Below, piece after piece: positions 47,091 through 60,089 of a DNA stretch of 64,000 bases (position 1 is its first letter; the number at the start of each line of letters is the position of its first letter). Made by a program: the position numbers and the translations under genes. This DNA is from Dillenia suffruticosa. Taxonomy: Eukaryota > Streptophyta > Magnoliopsida > Dilleniales > Dilleniaceae. The DNA lies in contig JAVTVX010000027.1 of NCBI GenBank assembly GCA_033439265.1, forward strand, positions 5,099,001-5,163,000, read 5' to 3'. The notes below the pieces were generated by a model. It searched no databases. It saw only the letters and a list, made by a program, of their open reading frames with translations, and had not been told where the DNA came from.

Positions 47091-47502
47091 TCAAGGGCAC
47101 ATAGGCTTGCCCTTGTTGTTCAACGTGTCTTGATGCCAAGGGCATTCAGACTTGTTTCCATGGGTCCCTGGAGGCACACATTGGCACTTCTGACTGCAGA
47201 TGCCACGGTAGTTGAGGCATCGGTCCTTCACACCTGCCTTAGCACACCTTGTTGCTCACTTCTGTCCGCAATCAACTTTCCATTTTCAACCAAAACAACT
47301 AATGTCCAATTTCAACATATATTAGTACAACCTAAGAAAAGCTTAAAATAGAGGCAAAAGAAAGAAATGTTCACAATCAATGGCAAAAGAATTGTATTAT
47401 GCCTGAGGATGGTGCTGGTGCCATATAAGCCGCGGAAGACTGGATCAAGGAGGAGCTCAAAATCAGAGAAACAAGTAACAAGATAGCAATGACATGCTTC
47501 AT
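47091..47502 (-). pseudogene. GASA (gibberellin-regulated, snakin-like) pseudogene, copy 2
   Basis: Exon 1 (47502-47403) encodes signal peptide MKHVIAILLLVSLILSSSLI, then QSSAAYMAPAPSSG. Its donor is GC rather than the GT of copy 1. Exon 2 (47275-47091) is in phase: [54 protein letters not shown] and a normal stop. The TGA at 47258-47256 replaces the second cysteine codon. Three more cysteines are changed (YC to YR, CC to CS, CPC to CPW). With four of twelve cysteines lost and a premature stop, a functional secreted peptide is unlikely. The reading frame is otherwise kept over the full ~60-residue domain. The same TGA is present in copy 1. Confidence 0.88.
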
Positions 47503-50500
47503 TTTAGTATTATTATATGGAGAGAAAAAAAAAGGCGCAATAAGAGCACCAATGCATCAAGGGAGAGGAGGCAAGTCCTAGGTTTTGATTGCTTGGGATG
47601 ATGTGCGTGAATGCAGTGGAACTGATGTTTTTATTTAGAGAGAGAGAGAGAGATAAATAAAAATTGGATCCGCAACACTTAGTCTTTGAAAATAAAAAAT
47701 AGATATCATGAGAGTCAATCTTAAATTGAGTTTCATATTATTAGAACTGGATTAATCAATAACCCGATTATCAGTTAATCAAGACCAAAAAAAAGAGAGA
47801 TCTAACACCAAGTTAATTAGCATATAATAAATTTCTAGACTTAAAACTTTTTCCTATAATTTTTTTTAAAATGTTAATTATATTATTAGAAATATAAATA
47901 ATCTCTATTTTAGAGTCATTTTTAAATTATTTTTATTCAAAAATATTTAATTTGTGATATTTGTATCACATAACCTCCTTTCAATTATTTCCGACAGAAG
48001 GATACCATCGTCCCTTTTGATTTGACGTAATTAGTCAAACTGTTTAGTGATAAATAACTTGACTATGATTTTTATATGAAAATTATTTATATTTTTAATA
48101 TCACAATTACAATTTTATCCATTTTTAAAAATATAACTTTTGGATAACAGCAGCTGATGTTCGGATGCTCGTAGGGCATGAAATGAGCGGCAGGACCCAG
48201 CCAAAATTGGTGATGATAAGGAGTATTAATTGTAACAGACAACCTACGCACAGCTTCATACCGTATGTGAGGCCGTAATTATCTGCAACGGCTTTACTTT
48301 CTGTTTCTGATGAAAGTATTATCACCGCGCGATCGATTATTAAATTTTTTTAATAATAATTTTAAATTAAAAATTTAAAAATAAAAAAAATATATCAAAA
48401 GAGTCAATTTTTTAATAAATCCGATAATACTTGATCGAATTAATTGTGTTAAATTCAGATACCGATCGATGATAAGTATCTAATTACATCAAAAAATAAA
48501 ATAAAAAATAAAAGTATTAATATTCATTGCACTGGATTGAAGGTTACAAGAAGCTCCCCGAGTTTTAAGGTTTACAAAGTAATTTCCAGCACAAACTAAT
48601 AAAAAAAGTGAAGTTGCTGGATGCTGTTGTTTCTTTCAAACATGCACGGGCTGTGTTTCAATCAAAGCATTCATGTGCACTTGCGTCATATTTTGTTTCT
48701 TCTGTCCAAGAGAAAAAAGAGAAGTGGCAGACTACATTGACCTTGATAAAAGCTTGATGCGCTTCGTCAGTGCTCCATCTTGGCATGGCAGTGTCGCCCC
48801 TTACCAAATGCACATGCTTTGCTTGGCCTGCTTGCCACACCCGATGCCTAGACAATATGAAAATTTTAATATATATACAAGTTTATATTATATAAATTAC
48901 AAAGTATTGGATTATCTAGTTCAAAGAACTATATTCAACGGAGTTCTATATTGACCCACGCACAAGCATTTCTAAGCAAGCAACTATGCTTAGACATGTA
49001 GAAAACTGCGCCACCAAGCCATTTGGCTCAACGGCAAAAGCAACTATGCTTAGGCAAGCAGAAAACTGTGCCTCCAGGCCATTTGGCTCAATGGCAATGG
49101 CGCAGGCCAACCGGGATAATATATATGCTACATGTCCATCATGTAAAATTCCCGCTATATGGGTCTGTTATATGGGCTTCGAATGTTTATACAAAATTTG
49201 GGCTTGGAATATTGGCTGAAACCATGGTAGTCCGTAATATGGGTCCGGTTCCTATATTGGATTAGGCCCAACCGAGAAATATATATATTTAGAATAAATA
49301 ATAGCGCTTGAATGATATCGTTACCATGGATTTGATCCTGGCTTAACAGTATCTTGGGAGTTTTGGAGAGAGAAAAAAAAAAAGATTAGTAGGGAGAGAA
49401 AAGAAAAGAAAAGAAAAATTATAATTTTCTTTCTATATTGTTTGGAAGTTTTATATAAAAAAAAAAAATTAGACTCATTGGGAATAAAAGTTTTACATAC
49501 AGTTTTTAAAGGGTATTTTTGGAATATAAAAAATGTTTAACTCTGACATTTTCTCTCCCCTCTGTTTCTTTTCACCTTTGAGAGAAAAAAAATTTAGATT
49601 TGGAAGAATCTTAAATCCATCCAAATCTTTCTTTTCTCTTTTTTCTAAACTCCCAAAGAAAAAAAATTTAGACGTGGCAATATTGTGTGTGGTGGTGCTG
49701 ACGTGTTACATAACACGTTAACAATTTCTAACATACAGCATTCACATTATCTGTCACATGGAATCAATTCAGCACATAACGGCCAGTTAGGCACCGTTAT
49801 TAATGAAAGGACTAACAACTTACGGTTTTCAAAATTTAGATTTTTAACTGTTGTATTTTAAAGTTTAAGAATTAATTTATGACTTTAGGGTAAAGTTCAA
49901 ATATTTGAAACGTAATTATCTCTTAAAATTATATAGCTCCTCTAATTTCAATAGAGATTATGATTTTCTTTTGTATATATATATATATATAAGGGTAAAA
50001 GTGGTGGTAGATAGCACCTGTCCCAAGTGATTCCAAATGAAATTAAAGTGCATGCAGGAGAATAACCTTTTTTTCTCTTTAATTACACTGAATGTGTATT
50101 GATAAAAGTTTTATTCAAGAGAGAATTCTCTTAATATAATTTGTTTTTATTTTTAAATTTTAAATATAAAATTTAATTAAAAAATCTAATATTTTATCTG
50201 TCCGTTATCTTTTGACAAGCCGAATAAAAACTTCACCCAGCACAAGTTCAGCAAAACAACCAACTTTTCTTTTCTACCGGCTCTCATTGAAGGGCGAATC
50301 CAACCCTTACCCAATGACTTGCACTCGCAGGAAAAACCAGATTCTGATTTTTCTTTGTTTCTTTTTTATTCAACATGCAATTAACAAAGTAAAAAGATTA
50401 CAAACCTTTCATTGTTTATATGTCTTTTCTTTGTTAAAAGCAGGTAAAAGAAAAAAACAAAGAAACTAATATACATTAATATATTAATGGAGAATCATAA

Positions 50501-53500
50501 TTTCCAGATCCCAATGAATGGAGGATATTATGATTATTGTTGGGCGAAGGAGAAGTGTTTCATTCATACATTAATATATTCAAAGTAGGTATAATCCATT
50601 TAATTGGAGTGGCCATTTTTCTATTAAACAACTATGCCTTACCAATTCTTCTCCTCTTTTGATTCAAAATACAAACCTAACTTTTTAAAAAGCTAGTTGT
50701 TAATCATGATTAATGTGTACGCATGACACTCTAATATGATTAACCGAGCGAAATTAATTGTTTGCCCTAAAGCTATGCTAACATTTAATGAATCGGATAA
50801 TAGGATATTAAATTTTTTTAATTAAAATACTCTTGAGAATGAAAAAACAAATATTAAAAAAATTAATTTCTAAATTAAACCCCATAACCATTTAAGTCAA
50901 ATTAGTCAGATTTTCATATATTAATGGTCAAGTACCAAAAGATTTGATGAACCTAAAGTCTTTCTATTGACTATTATTAATTTATCATCGTTTTCTCTTT
51001 TCATTTTATGCATCAAACCCACAAACTCGTTTAACTTCTCCATTTGATTTGGATACCATAATTATTCGTCCACATTCAAACTCTTAATTAGGGTAAAAAT
51101 TTTAAATTTGAACGTTATTTCCATCTCTATTGTCTAATAATTTTAAAATAAATATATCAATTGTTACAATCTATATTAATATATTTTGATTCATTCATAT
51201 TATAAATTAATTTGATTTGATTTGATTTACTTGATTATAATTTTATAAATCGGTCAAAATATGTTTTTGTGCACTAAGGTATATATATATATATATATAT
51301 ATATGTATTTTTTGTAGATATTGAAATTCGAACTCGAGTCTATTACATGGAGAGGAGGAATGTATCACTTGAACTAAAGCTCATTGGCACTAAGGTATAT
51401 ATTTAGTATGTTCAATAATTCATTTGATTTATCTACTATTATTTTATATAGAATAAGTTTTCCTGGATTCGCATAAAAAATATATTAAATTGTCGTTGAA
51501 ATAATACTCGTTTGAGGCTCGTAAGCTCATTCAACTCGTAAGTACATGAGTTTCTCCGAGTAAACCAATTCTGAGTTTGTCTTTTCATGATTAGTTTTTA
51601 ACTGATTGCTTACAATGATAAAAAATAATTTGTGTGAGTTGAAATTTGCTTTATTATGTTATGGTACGATGTAGTATGATATCGAATGGTTCTGTGATTA
51701 GTATGATCTAAGGGCTCAAAGATGTGATGAGCCTTTGCTAATAGCTTGGTGTTTGAATATTCTATGCATTTCTGTTTGCAAATTGGTTTAAGATATGCAC
51801 GGGTTACTTGGATGAAATTGGTGAAAGTTATGAGTTTTAAAAGATTTTCGACTGATTTATTTTAATTTATTTTTTAATTTATAAAAAATTTATTATTGAA
51901 TCTAAATTTTTAAATGTAATTTTGATTAATGGTTTTTTTTGTCACTTAATTTATCTAAAAATTCAATTAATTCAATTAGAATAATCATGAGTCTCAATTT
52001 AAGAACGTGATATCCTGATTTGATTTATGAATGGTGTTACTTATATTTTGGTAAAGGCACGAAATGTTGTGTCAAATTTTGATATTTGGGTTTCTTCTCG
52101 GCTTGTAATTTTTGTGCTTTAATCGATTTTGGAGTTGGAAGCTCTTCTCCTATTATTGTTCTTGTACTTCGTTAGCTTTAAACTCTGCGTTTTTATTTAC
52201 TTGAAATGATATCCCATTTAAAAAAAAAACAGAGTATTCCAACAGGGGAAATGAAAAGATAAGAATAATAAGTACAAAATGAAGGAGGCGGGCCAGGTGG
52301 TTTAGCTTTTCCTCCGCAGAGGAATATGACTTGCAGAAGAAATCTCCTCATAGCATGATACAGCCAACCAGCTAGCATCATGCACCATTTAAACTTCAAA
52401 TGCCCAAAGAAGGTTGGACTGTGTTCAAAGGACACCACTTCGCTGTAGATTGGATTGTATCGGATTTAGCTGTCGTGTGATTAAGGGGGGTCCTTTAGTA
52501 AATAAGAGAGTTTTTGTTAAAGATTTTAAATTCAACAATTATTCAAAATAATAATAATAATTTAAAATTTTAACACAATAAAAAATATTTGGAAGGGCAA
52601 AAGCGGTTGTGTTAGCCTTGATTGGCTGGCTTGTTTCGCTGGTCATTCCATCCTCCTTTTTCAGGAACAATTGCGGGACTACATGTGTATATAATATATA
52701 TAAATTTATTTTATATCATGTAATTCTAATCGAAGGAAAAATTATATAAAAACATAGTAAAACATTTATTATTATATGACACTGAGTGTTGGACCATTAG
52801 ATAATAACAATAACAAAAATAAAAATATTTAAGTAAATATATGACAAAAGCAAAAGGGATAGAATTAAAAACAAAGATATTTGTAATAAATTAAAAATTA
52901 GTTCAATTGTAAATAAAATCTGAAAAAATTATCTGAAATGATTTATATACGTGTAACGAAAAACAAAAAACAAATCGATTAAGAGAACTAAAAATTTAAA
53001 TATAAAAAATTTTATAAAACATAAAAATAACCCATTAGAAATTTAGATATAAATTATTCATAAAACATGATAGTTAAATATTTAAATAAAAAGATAATTT
53101 AAGATAAAAATGAATGATATAAAAAAATTCATATAAATTAAATCAATATATATATTTTTTTAACTTTTATAATATTTATCTGTTATTGTCGTAACAAATC
53201 TCAAATCCAGAGTTCCAAGCAAATTCACCCCCGGATTATACAAAAATAGCGCAAATATAAAATATTGGGTGAAGAGAGAGAGATCGAAGGAGAGCGAGAG
53301 CGAGAGAGAGGGAGAGGGAGAGGGAGATTTAATAAATAACATAAAAAGAAGGGTGAAGATTCGGAAATGAAAAGAAATGATGGGTGCCCCCTCGAAATTC
53401 TAAAATTAGAAAATAGGAATACAAACAAAGATGAATTCAATGAATTGCTCACGGGGGAACATCTTTTAACCAACAACAATACCACCAAACCAAATAACAT

Positions 53501-53542
53501 AACAGTGACGAAAACAAAATTAATCTCTCTCTCTCTCTCTCT
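47503..53542. other. Long intergenic region without a gene
   Basis: AT-rich. A (GA)n tract upstream of GASA copy 2 lies at ~47638-47653. A 60-bp unit is tandemly duplicated at 48981-49100. (TA)n runs occur at ~49977-49991 and 51281-51304, and a (GA)n run at ~53273-53325. A repeat tail with TTCGAACTCGAGTC lies at ~51305-51400. No protein-like frame was recognised. Confidence 0.6.
48981..49100. repeat. Tandem duplication of a 60-bp unit
   Basis: CAACTATGCTTAGACATGTA... at 48981-49040 and CAACTATGCTTAGGCAAGCA... at 49041-49100 match along their full length with a few differences (shared CCATTTGGCTCAA). Confidence 0.9.
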
Positions 53543-54905
53543 CTAGAAGAAAATGCTCAGAAGTGCAGCCGCCGATCCAATCACCAAGCTTCCAACAACC
53601 TTCGTCACACGCCCAACTTTCTCTGCCCCGCTCTGCAAGTTCAAACACATAATAATAATATAAGAGACCAAATCATATTCTGGTCTAGTAACAGTAAAAT
53701 TCTACTCTCTCTCTCTCTCTCTCTGGTTTAAAAGAAAGGACAAGTGCCAGCTAAGCTACTGTGAGTGGTAAATGCAACCCGTACATTTTGCGTGTGTTTC
53801 CACTACACTGATTCCATCGCCTCGTGTGCTGGTCTCCAAAAACTTTATTGGGATTTATAATTATTTTCAGTTCCGTTCTCTCTCTATCTCTGTGTGTAAG
53901 GTACTTTTTCGTCCTGAACTAGTAAAATATAAATAAACAAATAAATGAAAATCCCCTCTCATTCATTCCGCGATGGTGCGCCAGAGACAATGGATAGACT
54001 CGGCAGGACGAAGCAGGAGAGTCTTTTCAGTCAACACTACAGTCCCGCTTATTTTAGGAAAGTTACCCCAATTTCACTATCCTGCTCCACAGCAAGGAAG
54101 ACACTAAGTGATTATAGCTCAGAAACTGTATAATTAGCAGGACACAGAGAAGAGACGGATCTGAGAGAGAATGTGCTAGATATGGTGACGCATCACGCAA
54201 ACGGCGCATGCAAGAGCAAATCAGAGACAATGTGAAATTCAAATGAAGAAAGGGTTTGGACTTGTAATTCACCTCATCAGCTACAGTGGCAGGACCGGGA
54301 GAGTCGGCGTTCTCGCTCGGTCCGGGAGCTTCGGCCGGCGGTGCCGGAGGACTCAACGCCTCAGGAGACGGCGCGGTCGCAGGTGCATTGTGCTTCTTCG
54401 ATTTCTTCTTGCTCGGTGACGGCGCTGGAGACTCAGATTTCGCAGGAGGAGATGCCGCTGGAGAAGATTGAGGCGAGGAAACTGGCGCCGGAGTCGATGT
54501 CTCTGGAGCAGGTGTCGGTGGGGATGAGCTCACTGGAACTGGAGCTGGCGGAGACGAAACAGGCGTCACTGCTAGAGGAGATGAAGCAGGTGGAGATGAA
54601 ACAGGCGTCACTGCTGGAGGAGAGGAGGCAGGTGGAGATGAAGTCGGAGATGTAGCTGGTGGAGAAGATGCGGATTTCGTCGGTGAAGAAGCCGGAGATG
54701 AGGCTGGAGTAGTCGGAGACGACGTAGGAGATAAAGAAGGTGCGGAGACAGTTGATGGAGAGGAAGGAGTTGGAGAGCTGGTGGAGGATGACGGAGATTT
54801 GGCCGTTGGAGGTGCCGTGGTCGGAGATGATGCCGGAGATTGGCCGCCGACGGAAGCGACTACAATGCAGGTGAATGCGAGTGCAAATGCGGTTTTCAGA
54901 TCCAT
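53543..54905 (-). CDS. AGP18-like: Lysine-rich classical arabinogalactan protein (AGP18 type)
   Basis: Exon 1 (54905-54273) and exon 2 (53632-53543) join in phase 0 (GT-AG intron 54272-53633) to give about 240 residues. The signal peptide is MDLKTAFALAFTCIVVASVG. A Pro/Ala/Ser/Thr-rich body follows, with SPP, SPT, TPAP and PAPSP repeats that serve as hydroxyproline O-glycosylation sites. Then come a short Lys-rich block (PSPSKKKSKKH, ~165-172), an acidic SPGPATVADE linker and, in exon 2, SGAEKVGRVTKVVGSLVIGS, AAALLSIFF, a classical GPI-anchor signal. This layout is specific to the AGP17/18/19 lysine-rich group. These are plasma-membrane and wall proteoglycans; AGP18 has been tied to female gametophyte development. 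The frame continuing past the donor (VNYKSKPF...) is intron read-through. No lesion seen. Confidence 0.95.
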
Positions 54906-54975
54906 GTTTCAGAGAGAGGAGAGAGGGGGGGAGAGAGGGAGAAGAGGACAGTCAGGGTGAGAAAAGAGAAGAGGT

Positions 54976-54985
54976 AATAAATAGG
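54976..54985 (-). promoter_or_regulatory. Candidate TATA box of the AGP gene
   Basis: CTATTTATTA on the minus strand, about 70 bases before the ATG, followed by a CT/GA-rich leader. Position and sequence are plausible; there is no transcript evidence. Confidence 0.4.
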
Positions 54986-56935
54986 CGTGATGAGTGAAAC
55001 GCAGATTAAAGGCAAAGGTTCGGTGTCGTTTTGGGGCCCACGCGGGGGAACAAGCCAACAAATGTGGCGCTGAGAAACAGACTGTCAATCGGGTGCATGT
55101 GATTACAGGGTAGTCGTTTTTTTTTTAACCTTTTTTCTTTTTTAACCAATTAACGTAAGAGGAAACGATTACGTGGAATTATCTTAGATTTTAAAAAAAT
55201 TTATTTCACGTCTTTCCTCTCCATAAATAGAATAGAATTGTAAATCTTTTCCAAGGATTATTAAATATAAATATGCTAAAATTAGTCAAAGGATTTCAAA
55301 CACAAAATCTAAATAACTTCTATGTTTTTAATAAACGTGTACGTGTGCCAAAAGACAACTAAATTTTTTAACACTTTTATATGTTTAAAAATGAACATCA
55401 AAATAGGTCCAATTAATTTCAGATCAAATAAATTAAATATTTTGTGACGGTTACGTATGTTTTGACAAATATAGATATAATTTAATTTGATGAATTGATG
55501 AAGGCATATTTAAATAGATGAAAATATATTTAAATAGTATCATATAAATATAAAAAAAATCATATAAATGAATATGCAATATGAAATAAAATATAATGAC
55601 ATAAAAAAATCTATAATAACTAATCTTTTTCAATAAAATAGATATTTAATTATTGTTGTTATATACTGTTATATAAATATTTGATTCAATTTGAATTCAG
55701 CTAAACATAGAAAGCAATTTGGTTACTAATGACCTATGGATTTAACATAGTTTGACTTTGAGGTTTGAGAATTGAAATATAAATGTTAAGAGAGTTGGTT
55801 TTTAAATTAAACTTTAAATTATTAATTAATCAGATTTTTTTAATGTGAGATATAATTTGGTTTGTTATTTTTCTTAATTAAAAATTTTTAGTAAAAGATA
55901 TGTATATTTGTTATAATTGACAAATGAACTGGGATGCAGTTGATCACGCGCGGTAGGGGTAACACGCACGCTTCCAACAATCTACCGTCTGGTTTTATTG
56001 CGCATAACATCGAATTATTGTCTATTTGGAGTTATGTGAAGGAGTAGCTGGAGGTGCTGTAGTCTACCAATAGGATTTGTCCACGTTGGATTACGGTTGA
56101 AACGATCGTGATGCTGAGTTTGGGTTGTCTTAACTCTAGCTGGAGTTTGGGTTGTCTTAACTCTTGCTGGATTTTCTTATGCACCGTCGCCGGTGGGTCC
56201 CACCACAAGGTTGTCCTCGATTTGCCCCTTGTAACCAATACATTACACCCTAGTTTTTTTTTTTTTTTTTTTTTTAGAATTAAAAAAAATAATAATAAAT
56301 TAAATTAAATCAGGTAGGATCCACGAGGGCCATCACTATGATTTGAGATAGGTGTTGCTATAATTTAATTTTTATTTAATTAAAATAATATAGTATTATT
56401 ATATTGTTAATTTTTTATATTAAAAATTTTACTTGAATCTTTTTTTTTTTTTTTTTCTACCGCTTAACCCTTTTAAGTGGTATTTACTTGTGATTTTTAA
56501 CTTTCGTCCGCGACTTAACCATGCTTAAATAAAGCAACGCCAACCAAAAAATTAATTGGTTGGGTAGGTTGTCAGTTTAAACACCTAAATTTGCACACCT
56601 AAAAAACTTGCTCTCTCGTTTGCTGCACATACTAGGGTCTCTGTTTTGCTATATGAAACATTATTCTTTCTTTTTTACCTTCTTTTAATTTAAACCCCTC
56701 ATTTTTTTTTAATTTGAAATTTAATTAATCTATCTGTCATTGAAAATGATTTTTTTTATTATACGATATTTGAAGTTCGAATCATGAGATTTTGGGAGGA
56801 AGTTGTGATCACTAAACTATTCTCTCAAATAGAGACTAGTTGAATACGGTGTTAAAAATTAATCCGAGTTACAAGAGCAAATTCCAAAACTTAATTTTAT
56901 TTGGAATCTGACTATATTATATAAATATATCATAT

Positions 56936-56971
<36 letters not shown>

Positions 56972-57965
56972 ATATGTATATATGTATATATTTCAGGGGA
57001 CCATGTTTGTCATGTGTAGCCCATGAAGGTGGCATAAAATAGGACGTGCAAATGCACCACAAAGGAAAAGGGAAAGAGTCGTTAGAAATAAGGGTCAATT
57101 TTAAACTTAAAAAAGTATATATATATTTTTATTTATAAAGAGATATAATCAAATAAAATCATAATAAAAAAAGAAATATATAAATAGAGAGACTCCGCTT
57201 CTCTTTTTTAGTTATCGTCGAGAGAGATGCACCTTATCCTTTTTAGTTTTCTAGAAGACTATCCTACCTTTGCTAATGATACCGATGGGCTGGGGTGGGG
57301 GCCCTATTCATATGCGTAACGGTCCATTTTCAGTTTCGGGTGTCGGGGCTAGAGATGAAGGCATGGAGCATTTCCACTTGATTTTTAAACCAAGCTTAAT
57401 CTCAACTTTTGTAGCTCTTTCCTTTAACAAAAGGGGATTTTATTTTATTTTATTTTTATTGTTGGGCAAAAGAGTTGTCTTATAAATAAATTATTAACAC
57501 ATTTATGTGTTAGTTTTGTACGTAATTCTGTATTGCCCGCGACTCTCTTCTAATTCTGTATTTTATTTTATTTTTATTGTTGGGCACTGATGTTTGATAT
57601 GTTAAATTAATTAATATTTATATAAAATTTTATTTTTTTATATATATATACATTTTTAATATTTAATAAATTATTTATTTATTTAAATTTAAATTTTATG
57701 TTATTTTTCTTATGATTAATAATTATACATTTGATCGTTTTATATTTTTATTATAAAATATGACTATTTGATTATTTTCATAAAATAATTAATATTTATA
57801 TAAAAATCCTTATATTTTTTATATTCACACATTCATCCATATTTCATTTTCTGTATTTTTATAAAATATCGTTTTTCCATATCATTTCGTATTCATTCTT
57901 ATTTTCCGTTTCCACTTCCGTGTAACCTAGGAAAAGACCACCAATCTATTTAATTGAGTGGTATT
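54986..57965. other. AGP upstream region and intergenic DNA
   Basis: AT-rich, without a recognised gene. A 27-bp unit (GAGTTTGGGTTGTCTTAACT...) is tandemly duplicated at 56115-56168. A poly(T) run lies at ~56253-56275 and an (AT)n run at ~56938-56968. Confidence 0.6.
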
Positions 57966-57967
57966 TA

Positions 57968-58165
57968 TTTATTTTTTTTGGTACCATGGTTAGGCCACCA
58001 ACCCAATATCTGAGATTTTGGTCCGATTAATCTGAGTCGATCGCTTACAGAGCCCAATTGAGGGGGCAAGTCTCCCAACGTTAATTTTTCCGTTCCCATG
58101 AAGGATCGAATTCCCTACCATGATTAAGAGATACCAATTCATGAACCAACTGAACCATCAGACGT
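57968..58165 (-). mobile_element. tRNA-derived SINE copy
   Basis: On the minus strand: GATGGTTCAGTTGGTTCATG (A-box-like), GGGAATTCGATCCTTCATGG (B-box-like), AACGGAAAAATTAACG and GGGAGACTTGC. It ends in an A-rich tail (AAATAAATAAATACC). This is the clearest of the four copies. Confidence 0.7.
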
Positions 58166-59084
58166 CGGTTAATTGAGTTATATTTTAGGAATACCAAAAT
58201 CCCGAAACACTTTTGCCCCTAAAAAAAAGGGGGTAGGGAGAAGCTCTTCTTGCTTTGGTTAATGATTCTGTCAAGTTCAATATCCCGAAGAACATATAAA
58301 CAACAAAATCATCTGTTATCGATGTTTGATTTCTGTTTTTGGAGCAAGAAAATTCCCTCGTCCAAGCATCTCATCTTTTGCAATACGAGCTATAGCGCCA
58401 CGGCGCATCTTTCAAAACTAATTAGGGTTTTCTTGTCATTGCGTCAATCTAAATAATTAGACATTTAATTTATTTTTTAATAGAGTTATATTATTTCTTT
58501 CTAAAATTTTACGGTTTGAATTTGTAAAATTAGAAAATTTTTAGAGTATGTTTGGCTTAATTGTTTTGGTTTTTAAGTTAAAATGAGAAATAGGAATTTT
58601 AAATTTAAGTGGGAAAATGTTTGGCAAATTCATTTTAAAAAACTCTTTTTTTTAATAGATTGTTTGAAAAAACAATTTATATAAGTTTTAATATTTAATA
58701 AAATTACAACAACCGGCAATTGATATTAAAGTTTGATAAATAATTTTAAAATATTCAAAAATAATTAAATTTCATACATTTTTAAGGGATTATTTATAAA
58801 TAGTTAAGTTAAACATATATATGATAAAATATTTTTTGAAAAAAGTGTTTGATCTAAATTTTAATTTTAAGATGGCTTTAAGTTAAAAAAAAAAAAATTA
58901 AGCTAAATAGGCACTTGGACTTTGTACTCCAACAAATTCAAATTGCTCAATTTAATATTAAGAGTGACTCAAAAAACTGAGTGAGTCATTCCAAAATAAT
59001 CAACTCAACTCAGCTCACAATCGCCATTTAAATTTTAAAGGGATCAACTTGTTTAAAACATTCATGTTCTAGTTTAATCCCTAC
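58166..59084. other. Spacer without a gene
   Basis: AT-rich; nothing recognised. Confidence 0.5.
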
Positions 59085-59469
59085 TAGGGCTGTTACATGG
59101 ACCGAATCAAATTTGAGTTGCTCGCGAGCTGCTTAGTCAATGGCTCGACTCAACTCGAGTTCGAGTCAAATTTATCATATATCGAGTCGAGTTCGAATAA
59201 TAGAATTTTAAATTCGAAAACTCGATTACATATATTAATATGTATTATATATATTTATATATGATTATAATATAAAAAATTAATTAAAGTAAAATATATT
59301 AATATATTATAAAATAATCAAGTTTTCGAGTCGAGTTCGAGTAGTTTGTTATACAGTCAAATCGATTCCGAACCCTATTATTTACTATTCATCGAGTTCG
59401 AGTGGAGCAAAAAAAATCGAATTTGAGTACAGGGATACTCAGAATCGACTTGGCACGAATATACCCCTA
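59085..59469. mobile_element. hAT-like MITE
   Basis: Ends TAGGGCTGTTACATGGACCG and, reverse-complemented, TAGGGGTATATTCGTGCC; 385 bp; no ORF. The interior has many CGAGTCGAGTTCGAGT motifs. The flanking 8-mers ATCCCTAC and GTCCCAAC match at six of eight positions, as an aged 8-bp hAT duplication would. Confidence 0.65.
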
Positions 59470-60089
59470 GTCCCAACGGTCACCAATTTATAGGCTTCTC
59501 CACATTGATTTCCAACAAATCTCCTAACTCGGTTAAAGGGATCTACTTGTTTTAAACTTGCTTTCGCTTTTTCAATTTTCACACTTGGACATGTGTACTA
59601 AGAGGGGAAACGGGTAAAAACAATTGTAACTTTTTCCTCCTTTGGTAGTGGGTAGCATTTAGGATATGAAATAATACGAAAACATGACACGGTAAGGATA
59701 TAGAAAACAGAAATATAGACATATATATATAAATATTAAAAATATAAGGATTTTTATATAAATATCAATTATTTTGTGAAAATAATAGAATATTTATATT
59801 TTATAATAAAAATCTAAAATGATCAAATATGTAATTATTAATTATAAAACTAATAATATAAAAAATCTAAATTATAATTAATTAAAAAAATAATTCATTT
59901 AAATATGAAAAATGTGTAAATATTTAAAATATAAGAATTTTTATATAAATATTAATTAGTTTAACACATTGAAACGTTTTAGAAATGAGAAAACGTTAGT
60001 GTTTGAGAAAGTTTGATGCATCATAATGTAATATACTAATTTTTCATCCCAAACGTTAAGAGTAACATTTACTTTTATCAAATACAAGG
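59470..60089. other. Spacer without a gene
   Basis: AT-rich; nothing recognised. Confidence 0.5.

Noticed and set aside
54063..54272. Extension of the AGP frame past residue 211 (VNYKSKPFLHLNF...)
   Set aside because: A consensus donor follows GATGAG at 54272, and exon 2 supplies the expected GPI tail in phase, so the extension is intron.
54286..54655. Plus-strand frames opposite the AGP gene
   Set aside because: Shadow frames of a Pro/Ala/Ser-rich coding sequence; the minus strand has signal peptide, splice sites and GPI signal.
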